A DNA stretch of 34,006 nt from Micractinium sp. NFX-FRZ. Its lineage: Eukaryota; Chlorophyta; Trebouxiophyceae; Chlorellales; Chlorellaceae. Positions 33,802 through 34,006 of this stretch are shown one piece after another (position 1 is the stretch's first letter; every line of letters starts with the position of its first letter). The stretch is from the NCBI GenBank assembly GCA_029339195.1, contig JAPTJF010000578.1, forward strand, positions 1 to 34,006, read 5' to 3'. The notes under the pieces are model-generated. The model was not told the origin of the DNA. It saw nothing but the letters and a program-made list of their open reading frames with translations, and did not search any database. Made by a program: the position numbers and the translations under genes.

Positions 33802-34006
33802 GCCTTCATGTTCCAGTGCCGATGGGGGGGGCTCTTGACCTTTGAACCCTACGTACGTGGGCAGCTGCATACTACAACTTTGAATGTGCAGGCAGCAGCA
33901 GCGTCCACGCGGCGTGCACTAGCAGCCGGGCACTAGTGGTTCAGCTCCATTATGCACACGTTATTGCACACCTTCTTGCGTGTGTGTATTGGTCACACGC
34001 ACGTTC
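33802..34006 (+). other. 3' flank of the kinase gene
   Basis: This is probably the start of the 3' UTR. No TGTAA signal is visible before the window ends. Confidence 0.4.

Noticed and set aside
1..34006. CRISPR array, IS element, bacterial operon or RNA gene
   Set aside because: No regularly spaced direct repeats, transposase, ribosome-binding-site pattern, tRNA or rRNA was seen; the gene structure is clearly eukaryotic.

Overview
The window looks like nuclear DNA of a green alga, most probably a Chlorella-like trebouxiophyte. It is GC-rich and intron-dense, with short GT-AG introns that often begin GTGAGC, GTGGGC or GTGCGC and end in a pyrimidine tract plus GCAG. It also holds an SBP-domain transcription factor, a gene family specific to green plants and algae, and the plant-type uORF of S-adenosylmethionine decarboxylase (AdoMetDC). 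All gene models below were spliced by hand from sequence; reading phase was checked across every junction, but there is no transcript evidence.

Layout. 1145-3442 (minus): SBP-domain transcription factor, 5 exons. 3950-6637 (plus): Cof-type HAD phosphatase, 6 exons, divergent from the SBP gene. 6638-8873: no secure gene; overlapping candidates on both strands. 8874-9709 (plus): small unrecognised protein, 3 exons. 6968-7263 and 9979-10264: two copies of a ~290-bp direct repeat. 10418-11104 (plus): CX9C (CHCH/Cox19-like) protein, 3 exons. 13070-19061 (minus): a 13-exon gene that reads in one frame through a complete AdoMetDC and then a complete ornithine decarboxylase (ODC). Upstream of it, at 19221-19548, is a spliced 49-codon uORF matching the conserved AdoMetDC uORF of land plants. 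20933-22497 (minus): unrecognised protein with a basic tail. 23474-33801 (plus): a 24-exon gene for an atypical protein kinase joined to a ~1000-residue, probably helical region.

The highlight is the polyamine locus. AdoMetDC makes the aminopropyl donor and ODC makes putrescine. Here they appear as one 891-residue polypeptide (AdoMetDC first, ODC second) behind the uORF known in plants to mediate polyamine-responsive translation. If the model holds, one leader peptide would set synthesis of both spermidine precursors. The competing model is two adjacent genes, with an in-frame stop at 16439 and an in-frame ATG at 16293; a transcript across 16066-16474 decides it.

A second theme is short local duplication of exon ends with their splice donors, 60-150 bases into the following intron, seen in at least three unrelated genes.
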